Shown one piece after another: positions 37,831 through 48,846 of a stretch of DNA of 64,000 bases (positions within the stretch are counted from its first letter, which is position 1; the number at the start of each line of letters is the position of its first letter). Origin of the DNA: Ptychodera flava (lineage: Eukaryota > Hemichordata > Enteropneusta > Ptychoderidae); the NCBI RefSeq assembly GCF_041260155.1, contig NC_091947.1, forward strand, positions 34,606,032-34,670,031, read 5' to 3'. The notes beneath the pieces were generated by a model. That model did no database searches, had not been told where the DNA came from, and saw nothing but the letters and a program-made list of their open reading frames with translations. The translations under genes and the position numbers were made by a program.

Positions 37831-38788
37831 GGTGGTTGGAAAGGCTAGAGCGTCAGTTATAAATTTCAACAAAACTATTAAAATATAAAAGTAGTCAACA
37901 TTCTCTGTGGAATAAAAAAAACTAGACATTTGGCACAAAGGCATTGCAGAGTTATAGCAAAACTTCTGAAAAACTGACCAAATAACAAGAAGTTGGGGGA
38001 GTCCTTAGTGTATTAACTATGGTAGAGGTCCCCTAGCTTTTAATAAAATGTTTGAAAAGGGAAAGTCATTATTTGCTGTTTTTCAGGAAAGTTTGACAAG
38101 GCAGTGCTGAGTGAGTTACTGCTATTGTAAATGCATTTTTAGATTCTTTGAGTGTCAAAGAGGTGTCAAAAGTGAAATTAACCAAAAAAACTGCTCTATG
38201 ACTTCAAAAGAGGGGTGCAAATATGGCTTGTTTTCAACATTTTTGACAGAATAATAGTTTTCCTACATAATTGTATACCAATTTAATCCAACTTTGAAAT
38301 GAGATATGAACATGGAATTTTACAGCCTATTAACAAGGCTACAGATAAGATTTGTACGGCACAATTTTCCTGTATTTGAAGTACTTTTTGAAAAATCACA
38401 TTTTGAAATTTGAAAGAATTTTTAATAATTGTTTGATATATAAACCCATGTAAAATCATAAAAACAAATTTTATTTACAAATCCTGCCGTACAAATCTTA
38501 CAATAAATAGTGTCAACATATTTATAACTAATTTGGTAATATTAATACTATCCAATTATTATTAAATTCCAATATGTAAAAAAAAATATGAAAAATTAAA
38601 TGTTAATATTTACTGGTGTCATATTTCAAAATCATGGCTGCAAATATATAATTTTTATATTCTTTGGAGAAAATATCAACTAAGGGAGATATCCTGAAAA
38701 TTTGAACTAAATATCGTGATTCTAACACTTGAAACTTGACATTAACTCTGAGAAAAGAATTGGTGCAAAATAGCCTTTCCACACCACC
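37831..38788. mobile_element. Non-autonomous element with TTAA target duplication
   Basis: TTAA flanks both sides (37827-37830, 38789-38792). The left end GGTGGTTGGAAAGGCTA is inverted at the right as TAGCCTTTCCACACCACC. The interior is AT-rich with no coding frame. The TTAA target suggests a piggyBac or Kolobok relative. It is unrelated in sequence to the 12.9-kb MITE. Confidence 0.8.
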
Positions 38789-38792
38789 TTAA

Positions 38793-39160
38793 CTTGGAAG
38801 ACAGACAAGTCTCTGTTTTAAAAATGTGTTTTCCAAAAAAATTCTGTTGTCGATCCAACCATAATTTACCCACGGTGATTTACCCAACCAGATTGGAAAG
38901 GGTACTCTTATTACATAATAATGTCACTACAGTATACTATGGATGCACTCAATAGATGCAATGTTGCTGAGTTATGTCACTTTCACCAGCTTAACTGAAG
39001 CTGTCCATTATCTACCAGTTATTACAATTTTAAAAGTCGATTGTCTGTTATAAAAATAAATGAATATAAAATATACATGAAAGATCAATTTTGTGTTGCT
39101 TATATATGACCTGTCACAAAGTGCAATGGTACACAGTGTGTACTCCCTGGTAATGAAATA
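38793..39160. other. No recognisable gene
   Basis: AT-rich spacer between the TTAA element and the 'gcagcaaatttgc' cluster. Nothing identified. Confidence 0.4.
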
Positions 39161-39179
39161 GTGGGCAATATATCAATCA

Positions 39180-39375
39180 TGTTGCTGCATATTTGCAGCA
39201 ATAACCTTGTTTGCCGCAAATTTGCAGCAACTGAGTCGTTTACTGCAAATTTGCTGCAAACTGATTTAACTGTTTGCAGGAGGGTCACAGCTAGCTGCAA
39301 CTTCTGCAACTCCTTCCTGCAAGGTATATGCTTGCATAATTTTGCAGCAAACTTATGGCAAATTTGCAGTAGAAA
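39180..39375. repeat. Cluster of 'tttgctgcaaa' motifs, copy 2
   Basis: Dense 'aaatttgcagcaa' and 'gcaaatttgctgcaaact' repeats in both orientations, resembling 16250-16410. Confidence 0.55.
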
Positions 39376-39719
39376 TAATCTTCGGTAAGGGAAGTTTAGG
39401 TTGTGTAAGCATCTATTTAAATTGGCAAAAATGATAGTTTCTCAATTCATGTAATTATACAGAAAGGTATAGCTTCCAAATGAAAAAAAATGCAATATCA
39501 CAATTTGAAAATACCTCTAGTAGAAAGAAATGACATGAAAAATATTATGTGCAATGGTTAACGTAGTTTTGAGTCAAAGGACTGTTCATGCGATAGTTTG
39601 TGTGCAAAGGCAAGAAATGCCAGTTGGTTGTGGTAAAAATCATTTCAGACATTTTTCCTTAGTCTGTTATGCTTCATTGATTTCTGCCAGAGTGAAGTGT
39701 TTGAGAAATTCTGATTTTT

Positions 39720-40770
39720 ACGCTCCCATATATGCATATGTATATATGCAAATGGGAGGTATTCGTATAAGGTGGAAAAATGGCGTCTGTGTGTATGTAT
39801 GTAAGTATGTATATATGTCTGTTAGTCCGTCCGGATCAAAAACTCCTAAACTGTAGCACCTACTGTCCTAGTATTTGGTGTACAGGTGCACCTAGGGGTG
39901 GAGATGTGAATTTGTTCAAATGAACATGTCAGTGCCAAAAATATGCAAATGAGGGGAAAAAAGGAAAAATCCTACAAATGGCTAAAACTCAGTAAGCATT
40001 GGTCAGATTTGGTTGAAACTTGGTATGCAGATTTCTTTAGGTATTCTAAATTATGTGTGCAAAAATTGGGATGAAATTTGATGAAATAAGTTGAAATTTG
40101 CATGTTTGTATTTTTAGGGTATTTTTTCCGTTTTTAGTCAAAAAATCTTGTTCTCTGAAATCGCTCGTCTGGATGCTATGATTCTTAATATTCATGTTCC
40201 TCAGAATGACCTCAGTCATGCTTGTACAAATTGTATTGATATTGTCATATTTGTAATTTTGGGGCAATTTTCCCAATTTTTGAAAAATTTTTTTGATCCA
40301 AAAACTGCTGATTTGATAGCTTTGATACATGTATTTGGTATACAGGTATTTAAGATTAATCTTAATATAATGTATTGAAGGTATGTTGAAACTGGCAATT
40401 TTTTTTTTATTTTTGGGGCAATTTTTGCCTTTTTTGGTCAAAAAATTTTTCTCCAAAAAAATTCTGATCTGGTAGCTTTGATATCTAGTGTACAGGTTCC
40501 TAGGGTTTATGTTGATTAGATATATTTAAAATTAGGATGAAATCTGCAATTTTGTATTTTGGGGGGCAATTTTTCTCATTTTTGGTCAAAAAATTTGTTT
40601 CTCAAAATTTACCAGTCTGATTGCTTTGATATTTAGTAAACCGGTCCTTAGGGTTTTTGTTAATAAGATATATTGAAATTAAGTTGAAATCCGGAATTTG
40701 AATTTTTTGGACAACTTTGCGAAACTTTCAGTTTTAGTGGGATATCTTTCATTTGTATTTTTAAGATTTT
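39720..40770. repeat. (tatg)-headed array of ~146-bp monomers
   Basis: A hairpin-like head 'tcccatatatgcatatgtatatatgcaaatggga' and a (tg/tatg) run are followed by 'ttagtccgtccgg', then monomers with 'ttggggcaattttt' at about 40259, 40414 and 40560 and 'tttggtcaaaaaatt'. The monomers share consensus with the 5.7-6.8 kb array. Confidence 0.65.
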
Positions 40771-42040
40771 TTTGGTAATTTTATACCTACTGGAACTAAG
40801 AGTATATAATGTGGTGATTTAGTAAGCATTTGATATAGTAAACTGTATTTGGTGTTGAAATGCGGTAAAAAAATTCTGGCAGATTTTGAAAAAATTCCAA
40901 ACAAATGCCAATAAAAAAATTCAGCCAGAGAAGGTTTGACAAAAAGAAAAGGTGAGAGAGTGGGAAAAAAGAATGTACAATGGATCGGATAAAAAAGATA
41001 ATGTACCTCATCGATCTTCCAGACACCATCCCTTATCAAATGGTCCACCCCAATGTATTTTTGTGCACAATTAACCATGCAGTGTATTTTAGTTTAAGAT
41101 GTCAAGTTAGGTAAGGATTTGAAAGGAATAGTCAAGTTCACCACAGTTTAACTTTATCTCTTGTGTCATCATCCTTGTGTAATTGGTTTGTAAGTTGTTC
41201 CAGATGTGGATGTACCAGCTGTTCTGGAAGAAAACAATGTTTATTTTTTTCCTGTAGGGTTTCTGAGTTGATGATTGTATGTTGAAATTTCTCCATGTAT
41301 CTGGTGTATGGGCAAAGTGTAAACATTGGTTGCATCTCATGTATTTCAGTCTATGTCAAATATTGTAAATGAAAAATCAAGAACAGTTTACTGTGTGCTT
41401 GTAAAAGATAACATATTTGTCAATACATAAACTGCCTTGCAGATTGATTGTCTTAAAAATTATCACAGAAGTAGAAAAGGAAAGAAACTAATCAAATTGC
41501 TGTAACATATTCACTCTCAGTGCCTGTATAGGCCTATACTTAACTATTTTATCATTACATTCAGCTGTTTGTTATATCTTTATCACTCTCCATGGGCCAA
41601 GGCACACTTAAGGTCAATGTCATCACTCTGTGCCAGTCTGTGTATGTCAGTCTGTCTGTATATGTATGTCCATGTTTCATACAATTGTTGACTTGTTTTG
41701 ATTACTATATGGGAGCGAACAGTGATGTTGTCACTATTTTTGTTACACAAAAACGACTTGGAATAAAGAAGTCTGAATTGATTTTCCCATGATGCTTTAC
41801 TCATCACTCATCTGGTACAGACCAGAAAATAAAGTTGATTTTTACATATGTACAGAGTGTGCGCACGTACCACAGGTATTTATATAGTAGTGCAAAGTAC
41901 CAAGAACATTATTCCATACCTGTATGCAAATGAGTTGTTCAATTAGTGTCGCACAAGTTATTTGTGTTTTAGTTCTTTTGTTTTCTAGACAAAATAAACA
42001 GGACGAAACACATGTAATAATAACGGGACCAAATTGCAAG
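40771..42040. other. No recognisable gene
   Basis: Short frames only, with no domain or repeat I can define. A short (tctg/tatg) tract lies near 41637-41672. Confidence 0.4.
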
Positions 42041-42049
42041 CGAGCAAGC

Positions 42050-42175
42050 TCACTGTACCAGGGGTATTTTCACTCATGTTTGCTTTGTATCCTGTTGTCC
42101 TTGAATTCACTCACTGCCACTCCTTAAAGCACATCCCCCAGATTCCGCAAACACTCGTGCAAATACCCCTGGTAC
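42050..42175. repeat. Inverted repeat 'gtaccaggggtatttt'
   Basis: 'gtaccaggggtattttcact' (from ~42055) is mirrored by 'gtgcaaatacccctggtac' (~42155-42174) around an ~85-bp loop. Probably a small foldback or MITE remnant. Confidence 0.5.
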
Positions 42176-42299
42176 GGCGCACTTGCACTCTTGCCATGGG
42201 GTTCAAGCTGTCATATTCCTCCACTGTCTCTCACTGTGCACGACATTATACGAATGTAGGTACATATGATAAAGTATTATTCACTGGGTGCACTTACCA

Positions 42300-42960
42300 G
42301 ACACCCTAAATAGAGTAAAGTCCCATATTCAACAGGCGCTTTCGGACACTTTGAATGCAGTTGAGTTAAAGTCCCATATTCACTGGGTGCTTTCTGGACA
42401 CTTTGAATACAGTCAGATTTAAAGTCCTGTATACACCGGGCGCTTTCCGGACACTTTGAATGCAGCAGAATTAAAGTCCCATATTCACCGGGCGCTTTCC
42501 GGACACTTTGAATGCAGTCAGAGTTAAGTCCCATATTAAACGGGCGCTTTCCGGACACTTTGAATGTGATATTATTAAAGTCTGTTATTCAACGGGCACT
42601 TTCCGGACACCCTTGTTAGAGCAGAAATTAAGTCAAATCTAAAACGGGTGCTTTCCGGACACCCAAAATTATAAAGAGACTAAGTCAGCTTCTACCGGTG
42701 TGAGAAATTCTATTTCATGAGCAAACCGGGCAAAAACCGGACAGTATATTGTAGTGAAAAAACAATAAGTCAGTAAAACTGGGCACTTTCCGGACAAAAA
42801 CGGGCAGTTACCGGATGCATGTATTCACTGAAAATTCTAAGTCAACATCAAAACGGGCAGTTTCCGGACAGTGAAAATAGCAACCGGGCGCTTTCTGGGC
42901 GCTTACCTGGCACTTTCGGGCGCTTTCCGGGCACTTTCCGGACACAAAATTTGGTAAAGG
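42300..42960. repeat. GC-rich tandem array, inverted relative of 15655-16215
   Basis: Units of 'cgggcgctttccggacactt' recur about ten times. Early units alternate with 'tgaatgcagtcagagttaaa' and 'gtcccatattcac', spaced about 60 bp. The right end 'gggcactttccggacacaaa' plus 'atttggtaaaggggg' is the reverse complement of the start of the 15.66-kb array. It is followed by a G-only run (42958-42976). Confidence 0.85.
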
Positions 42961-43103
42961 GGGGGGGGGGGGGGGGATGTGGCACTGAAACTGATAAATT
43001 AGTTCGTCGTGCATCAGCTTTTGTGATCGCCACTCCCTTAGCTGGATTTCCTCTGCAGTTGTAAATTTTGCTTTTCGAATTTTAGTCTTCTGCCTCCCAT
43101 TTT

Positions 43104-43640
43104 TTGGAAAATTTGGTCATACACTCCTGGTGTTTATTAGTAAGAGAAGACAAAGTGAGCAGCATGCAGGTTTTAGGAAATTCTTTTAAACATTTTCATG
43201 AGACCAATATATTTCCAGGTCCTCTGAGTAACATCATGGAAGACATCACAAAAGAAAACAGACGGACATTATTTAAAGATGATTGGCATGTATTTTTAGA
43301 TTTACTATTCCAGATGTTTTATCTGTGGGTTGGTTGTCCTCCAACAGGCAAGGTCAGTGGCCTAGCTAATGTGTTGAGCCATTTTTCCATCATGCTTGGC
43401 TACAACCTTCCACTGTCAGTAATGTTTTTAAAAAAACTTTTCCTCCTTTTGGTTTCACAAACGTATAAAAATCCATGGAGTGCAGCGCAGTACCGGTATT
43501 TCTCTAGGATGTATAATTCTGCAAAATGTAACATTGCTACAAGTTCAATTTTCCCTGGTACTCTGTTGTCATATGATCTGCCCACACTCAGAATTGAGTT
43601 ACACTACTTTGTACGTTTAAGGACGATTCAGAATTTACTT
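43104..43640 (+). CDS. Hypothetical protein segment
   Basis: An open frame of up to 196 codons whose last part runs into a poly-G repeat, so any real coding would stop near 43640. I do not recognise it. Stretches such as NIMEDITKENRRTLFKDDWHVFLDLLFQMFYLWVG look more protein-like than neighbouring frames, with alternating charged and hydrophobic segments. It might be an exon of a larger gene or of a transposon. There is no clear start or splice partner. Confidence 0.25.
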
Positions 43641-43745
43641 CCGGGGGGGGGGGGGGGGGGGGGGGGGGCACCCATTTTTCCCAAGAAAATTTAGGGGGGG
43701 GGGGCAGACAAAAATACCACAATCTTTTAGGGGGGGGGCCAAGGA
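43617..43745. repeat. Poly-G-bearing repeat (left member of an inverted pair)
   Basis: 'aaggacgattcagaatttac' plus 'ttcc' leads into a long G run (from ~43644) and two further 'tta(g)n' blocks. The same order is inverted at 45945-46102, 2.3 kb away. The pair could be TIRs or two independent MITE insertions. Confidence 0.6.
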
Positions 43746-45190
43746 AAAAAAACATCAATTCAATATTTGCCCAGAATTTCTGATCTCTACAAAAGAGAAC
43801 CATAGACGCTACCTTGGGTGACAGATAAACTCAACATGTTTAGTTAAACTCCTTTAGCTGCCAAATTCGGTAATATTCACAGTGGTTTGTTTTATGGTTC
43901 TACTGCAGTATCTTGTTCTCCTCCCTGAAGCGTTATGAAATGTCCAGTATTTAGCTTGTCAATACAAACCATACAGTGAACAGTCAGGGTTGTTTATTGT
44001 TGAAAAGAGATCTCATATCAAGTCCAGTGGCACTGCACCAATGCTATGGTGTCGCATTGTTGAAATATTGTGTACACAAGAAATTTGCTGTAGTCCAAGA
44101 AGTGATCTCAGTGTGTATGAGGCTAGGAGAAATGTGGATAGGCTTACACATTGTGTATTGATGCTAATACTTTTGTGTCCCATTCATTCTGATATGTATA
44201 ATCAAAGATTTCACAGTGGCGGCTGGCAGAAAAGGCAAAAAAACAAATTAACATGTATTAATTCTTTCATGTCATCTGAAAACATGCGCATCATGACTAT
44301 TTTAAAATTAAAGTTTGTTAAAAAAATTCGAAATATGAATGCTCTGTCAATTTTGAAAAATACTGCTGACAAAATGTGAATTTTGACTTACACAGGGTTG
44401 TCTGCATTTTAATATGAACATTGGATTGTGAATGGAATGAGCAGAATAACATGTGAATTCATGTTTTGGTTAAGGTGTTTTATCACATGCACAAGCCAAG
44501 TTTGTCGTCTCCGAACAAAAAATACGGAATTTATTCTCTGGTCGTTCTACGTCACGCAACCCGCGTCTGTGTCATCAATTTTGGTGCGTCGGACCTTTTT
44601 TTTGTCGATCTTCGGTGCGCTCGTAAATATGTAAACAAACAACATGGCGGCCGATGTTTCTCCCACGATCAAAAGTCATGTATGAAATCAATATTTTCAC
44701 AGACTACAACATTAATAATTCGAACAATGTAAACACAAGAGTGTACCGCCTGTATATTCCGAAGGAATTACGTGAATAATTGCGGAAACAACGAACTCGA
44801 AGCTGGTCGCGTATACCGCGGGTTCCGTACGCATTGCAAACAGGGTCAGGTGCGACGTTTACAGTGTTCGCACCGTGGAGATTCAGTCGATATTTTCCCG
44901 AAAAATAGCGTGTCTGTGATAAATTTCCAGGACTATGCTATCTTTGAAATAGAGTACATGTATAACTTTGCGGAAGGTAGCCTACGTGTAGACCGAGAGC
45001 TGTCATTTGCTCCACACACCGAACGAACGTGAGCGCTAAAGTACACGACGGACGATTGGAAATGATTGACAACTTGTGCACGGCGTACTGATATTATTCC
45101 TAAAGTAGTTCAAAAGTTTAAACGCGGAATCGTCATGCAAAATTTATTTTATTTTGCAAAAAATAACGAATTCTTGGCTTGTGCATGTGA
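43746..45190. other. No firmly recognised gene
   Basis: Frames of 129 and 86 codons (43990-44379, 44772-45032) carry no domain I know. An 'acatggcggccg' motif at ~44642 resembles the CpG-rich ATGGCGG motifs near animal promoters and also occurs at 24511 and 58493. That is too little to call a promoter. Confidence 0.3.
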
Positions 45191-45195
45191 TAAGT

Positions 45196-45346
45196 ATATT
45201 ATTCCCTAATATTTTTCTTCGTTCAGCTCGGAAAATACTCGTGACGTAATGACCGTGTCACCACTCGTCTTCGACTCGTGGTGACACGGTCATTACGTCA
45301 CTCGTATTTTCCTTCGCTGAACGAAGAAAAATATTAGGGAATAATA
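45196..45346. repeat. Foldback element with ~72-bp arms
   Basis: 'atattattccctaatatttt' plus 'tcttcgttcagc' is mirrored as 'gctgaacgaagaaaaatatt' plus 'agggaataatat'. The inner 'gtgacgtaatgaccgtgtca' is mirrored as 'tgacacggtcattacgtcac'. The centre is at ~45270. No clear target duplication. Confidence 0.8.
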
Positions 45347-45944
45347 TCTAATTGTCCAAGAAATGTTCTAAAATATTCCTCAGCATTGTTGCTTTCAGTG
45401 GCAGCACCAAATTAGAAAAAAAGAGAAAATTAAAAACAAGTTGGCTTTCACCAATTTTAATTCCTAATGTTTAAAACTTTCACCGTGAGTCTGCAAATAT
45501 TCAGCATCATCAAATGAAAATGTATGCTGAACGTGTGCATGTACATGTACATCTCACTTTCCAGAAATATCTGGATATCTGCAAATGATGTACCATTAAA
45601 CTTCAAGATATATATCACTTTGCCAATTATCTGCTCCTCTGATTTTCTGTTCACCATTTCTAACTGACATCTTTGCTTGTCTTTGTGTGCATCATATGTA
45701 TCAGTGAGACATAACGAAAGTATTCATATTTAGTAATTAACTTTTCTTCAGAAATTTACAACCAGATATGTTTATTGCTACCCTTTCCAAAAGTGTGCCA
45801 CTTGCAGTCCCTGCAAATCATTCTTTTTATAGTCACATAACCCTGAAATGATTTGTTATATCATCGATTAAATGTCCACTACAGTTCCTGCAACTTGTTA
45901 GACTGGATATGTCTATAATGTACCGGTATAAGCATGCATGTATA

Positions 45945-46102
45945 TATTGGGGGGGGGGGAGGGGCATGGAAAAAACCCCAGGAAAGATGAGGGGGCCATA
46001 GATTTTTTCTATAATTTACTAGGGGGCCGTGGAAAAAATCACCCAGAAAATAGAAAATCCTCCACCCTCCCCTGGAAGTAAATTCTGAATCGTCCCTTAG
46101 GG
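45945..46102. repeat. Poly-G-bearing repeat (right member of the inverted pair)
   Basis: 'ggaagtaaattctgaatcgt' plus 'ccctta' at the right edge is the reverse complement of the start of the 43617 repeat. It includes a (g)n run at ~45949 and the 'aatttactagggggccgtgg' blocks. Confidence 0.6.
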
Positions 46103-46528
46103 ACATAATATGTAATGTGGCAAGTGAGGAGATTTAGTGACATTGACAATGACTTCCTTTATTTATTTGTAGTGGTGCAAGGATGTCCATCGATTTAACT
46201 GAAAACAGTGATGAAGGTGAAGAGCTGGGAAAGAAATGGAAGAATAGTCAAAAGTAGTTAAACATTTATATTCACTCGGATGGAAATAAATACAGCAATG
46301 ATGTAAAGTAACGTCATGCAAGTGCAAGCAATATATCATTATGGGTTCTCTATGATTGTGTCATATGAATGATGAAGATATGACATCAGCAGGATTAGTT
46401 TATAACAATTAATATAGTACAGCAAAGAAATAACATCATCAAAATCTCCTAGGTGTTCATCAGTTATATACCAAGGCGACTGTTTTGGGGATTTGAAAAC
46501 AATACAGTCAACTGCCTTGGCTCCCCAT

Positions 46529-46620
<92 letters not shown>
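46529..46620. repeat. (AT)n microsatellite
   Basis: About 90 bp of almost pure ta/at dinucleotide, followed by a short (gt)n. The Tyr-Ile open frames through it on both strands are artefacts. Confidence 0.97.
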
Positions 46621-46621
<1 letters not shown>

Positions 46622-46779
46622 TATGTGTTTGTGTGTGTGTGGTGTATATAAAAGAGATATTGAGTGTGCCTTTTGGCCAATCAAGTTTTGTTCTCTGTAT
46701 CTACTCTAAGTTTCCTATTCTACTCCCAACAGCTTGCTAGAATAACAAAATAATTATGGTTGGCAATTATTTTCTGTAG

Positions 46780-47200
46780 TAGAAGTAGTAATTGTTTATT
46801 ATTGTGACTTGCAACTCTATGAGTTGCCTAGCCCAATAGGCTTATAAGTCACCATTCAATTAACTTTTATACAATACAAACAGTTGAAGGTGTCAAAGAA
46901 GCATAAAAACATACAAACGAGTGAGAGTGAGCACGAGATGAACGTAGGGCATTACATATACAAAACTTCTTTTCGTCTATAAAATGCTTTTTCAATAAAT
47001 TTTGCAAACTGCCTAACAGGCTCAGAAAACAGGTATTTAAGTTTATCTATGATAGGTTTATCCCTAATTGTGTCCAGAATTGTTCCAATGTACTTATGTC
47101 TTAACTGATGATATTGATGACAATCAAATACAATGTGGCATTCATCCTCCACAACATTCTCATCACAAAATTTACAGATACAATCTTGCAGTGGTTCATT
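46780..47200 (-). pseudogene. LINE 3' segment: C-terminal zinc knuckle and 3' end
   Basis: The minus-strand frame (~47200-46952) reads TNEPLQDCICKFCDENVV then DECHIVFDCHQYHQLRHKYI, a CCHC-type knuckle like those at the C-termini of many LINE ORF2 proteins, and ends ...RRKEVLYM. The 3' UTR runs to about 46780 with 'gcaagtcacaataataaac'. It continues the reverse transcriptase at 48847-50935 on the same strand. The two parts are separated by a TIR element (47201-48846). Confidence 0.7.
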
Positions 47201-48846
47201 AGTCCCCACGGACACCGTCCGGGGGGACTTATAGGTTTGGTCATGTCCGTGCGTGCGTGCGTGCGTGCGTGCGTGCGTCCGTCCGTCCGTTCACACAGAT
47301 ATCTCAGAGATGCAAGAAGCGATTTCATTCAAACTTGGTACAAGGATTACTTCATATGTCATACAGATGCACGTCGATTTGTTTTGTGATACGATCCAAC
47401 ATGGCTGCCAGGCGGCCATTTTATTACGATTTTTTCATGTACAGAGCCATAACTCAGGCATATCTCAACTGATTTTATTCAAAGTTGGTACAAGGACATT
47501 GACCAATGTCATAGATATGCACGTCAGTTTGTTTTGTGATACGATCCAATATGGCCGCCAGGCGGCCATTTTATTACGATTTTTTCATGTACAGAGCCAT
47601 AACTCAGGCATATCTCAACCAATTTTTTTGAAAGTTGGTACAAGGACATTGACCAATGTCATAGATATGCACGTCAATTTTTTTTGTGATACGATCCAAT
47701 ATGGCCGCCAGGCGGCCATTTTATTATGATTTTTCATGTACAGAGCCACAACTCAGACATGTTTCAACCGATTTTATTCAACATTGCTACAAGGACATTG
47801 ACCAATTCATAGATATGCACGTCGATTTGTTTTGTGATACAATCCAATATGGCAGCTAGGCGGCCATTTTATTACAATTTTTTCATATACAGAGGCATAA
47901 CTCAGGCATATCTCAACCGATTTATTCAAAGTTGGTACAAGGACATTGACCAATGTCATAGATATGCACGTCAATTTGGTTTGTGATACGATCCAATATG
48001 GCTGCTGTGTGGTCATTTTGTTACGATTTTTTCATATACAGAGGCATAACTCAGGCATATCTCAACTGATTTTATTCAAAGTTGGTACAAGGACATTGAC
48101 CTATGTCATACATATGTACGTCAATTTTTTATGTAATACGATCCAATATGGTTGCTAGGCAGCCATTTTATTACGATGTTTTCATGTACAGAGCCATAAC
48201 TCAGACATATTTCCACCAGTATCATTCAAAGTTGACATTGACCTATTTCATACATATGCTCGTCAATTTGTTTCACGTCATGTAGCAGTAACATGTCAAT
48301 TATTGAAGTTTCGTAAGTAGGCTGATATGTCAAGAAATATGTACTGCATCAAATTCATGAAACTTTATACAGATGTTAACCGATGTTAAGCTCACATTGC
48401 TTTAACATTGAAAAAGACATTTATCAGTGTCATTTTAATTAATTTGTAATTGCATAAGTAATGAACTTTCCTAATTAGGGTGATATAGCCACAAATTAAT
48501 ACAACGTCAAATGTGATGAAACTTGATACAGATGTTGATCTCATAGTGATGTAAATACTGCATCAAACTTTATGAAATATGGTACCAGTGATAATCTGTT
48601 AAGTGTTAGAATTGTATGCAAAAATGTTTTGCAACATCCTGTTGATTAATTCCTAGTTGACTCATTTTATGAACTTTAGGATGGTGGCCTACATTGGTTT
48701 TATGTTTTCATCACCATGGAACTCATTCTTGGCCATTGAGCGCCATCTGTATCAAAGTATTTTTATCACAGACCTAATTAATGAAGAGGACTCTATCCTC
48801 TCTGAGGACATGTAATCAAAGTACCCATTATTAACAAGTGGGGACT
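47201..48846. mobile_element. TIR element with ~150-bp monomers inserted in a LINE
   Basis: The left end AGTCCCCAC (47201-47209) is inverted at the right as GTGGGGACT (48838-48846). After the left end come 'ggacaccgtccggggggact', a (gtgc)n/(gtcc)n run (47249-47291), and monomers with 'acagagccataactcaggca'. The insertion splits LINE coding sequence: reverse transcriptase lies on one side and the CCHC knuckle on the other. It carries no transposase. Confidence 0.7.
47290..48260. repeat. Tandem monomers, period 149-150 bp
   Basis: 'acagag(c/g)cat' landmarks lie at about 47441, 47591, 47740, 47889, 48038 and 48188, with spacings of 149-150 bp. Each monomer includes 'gatacgatccaatatggc', 'ggcggccattttattacgat' and 'gttggtacaaggacattgac'. 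Long frames through it (up to 158 codons) are by-products. Confidence 0.9.

Noticed and set aside
46339..46740. Frames of alternating Tyr-Ile on both strands
   Set aside because: (AT)n microsatellite artefact.
47253..47729. 158-codon plus-strand open frame
   Set aside because: It consists entirely of the 150-bp monomers and the (gtgc)n head; the protein repeats with the DNA monomer.
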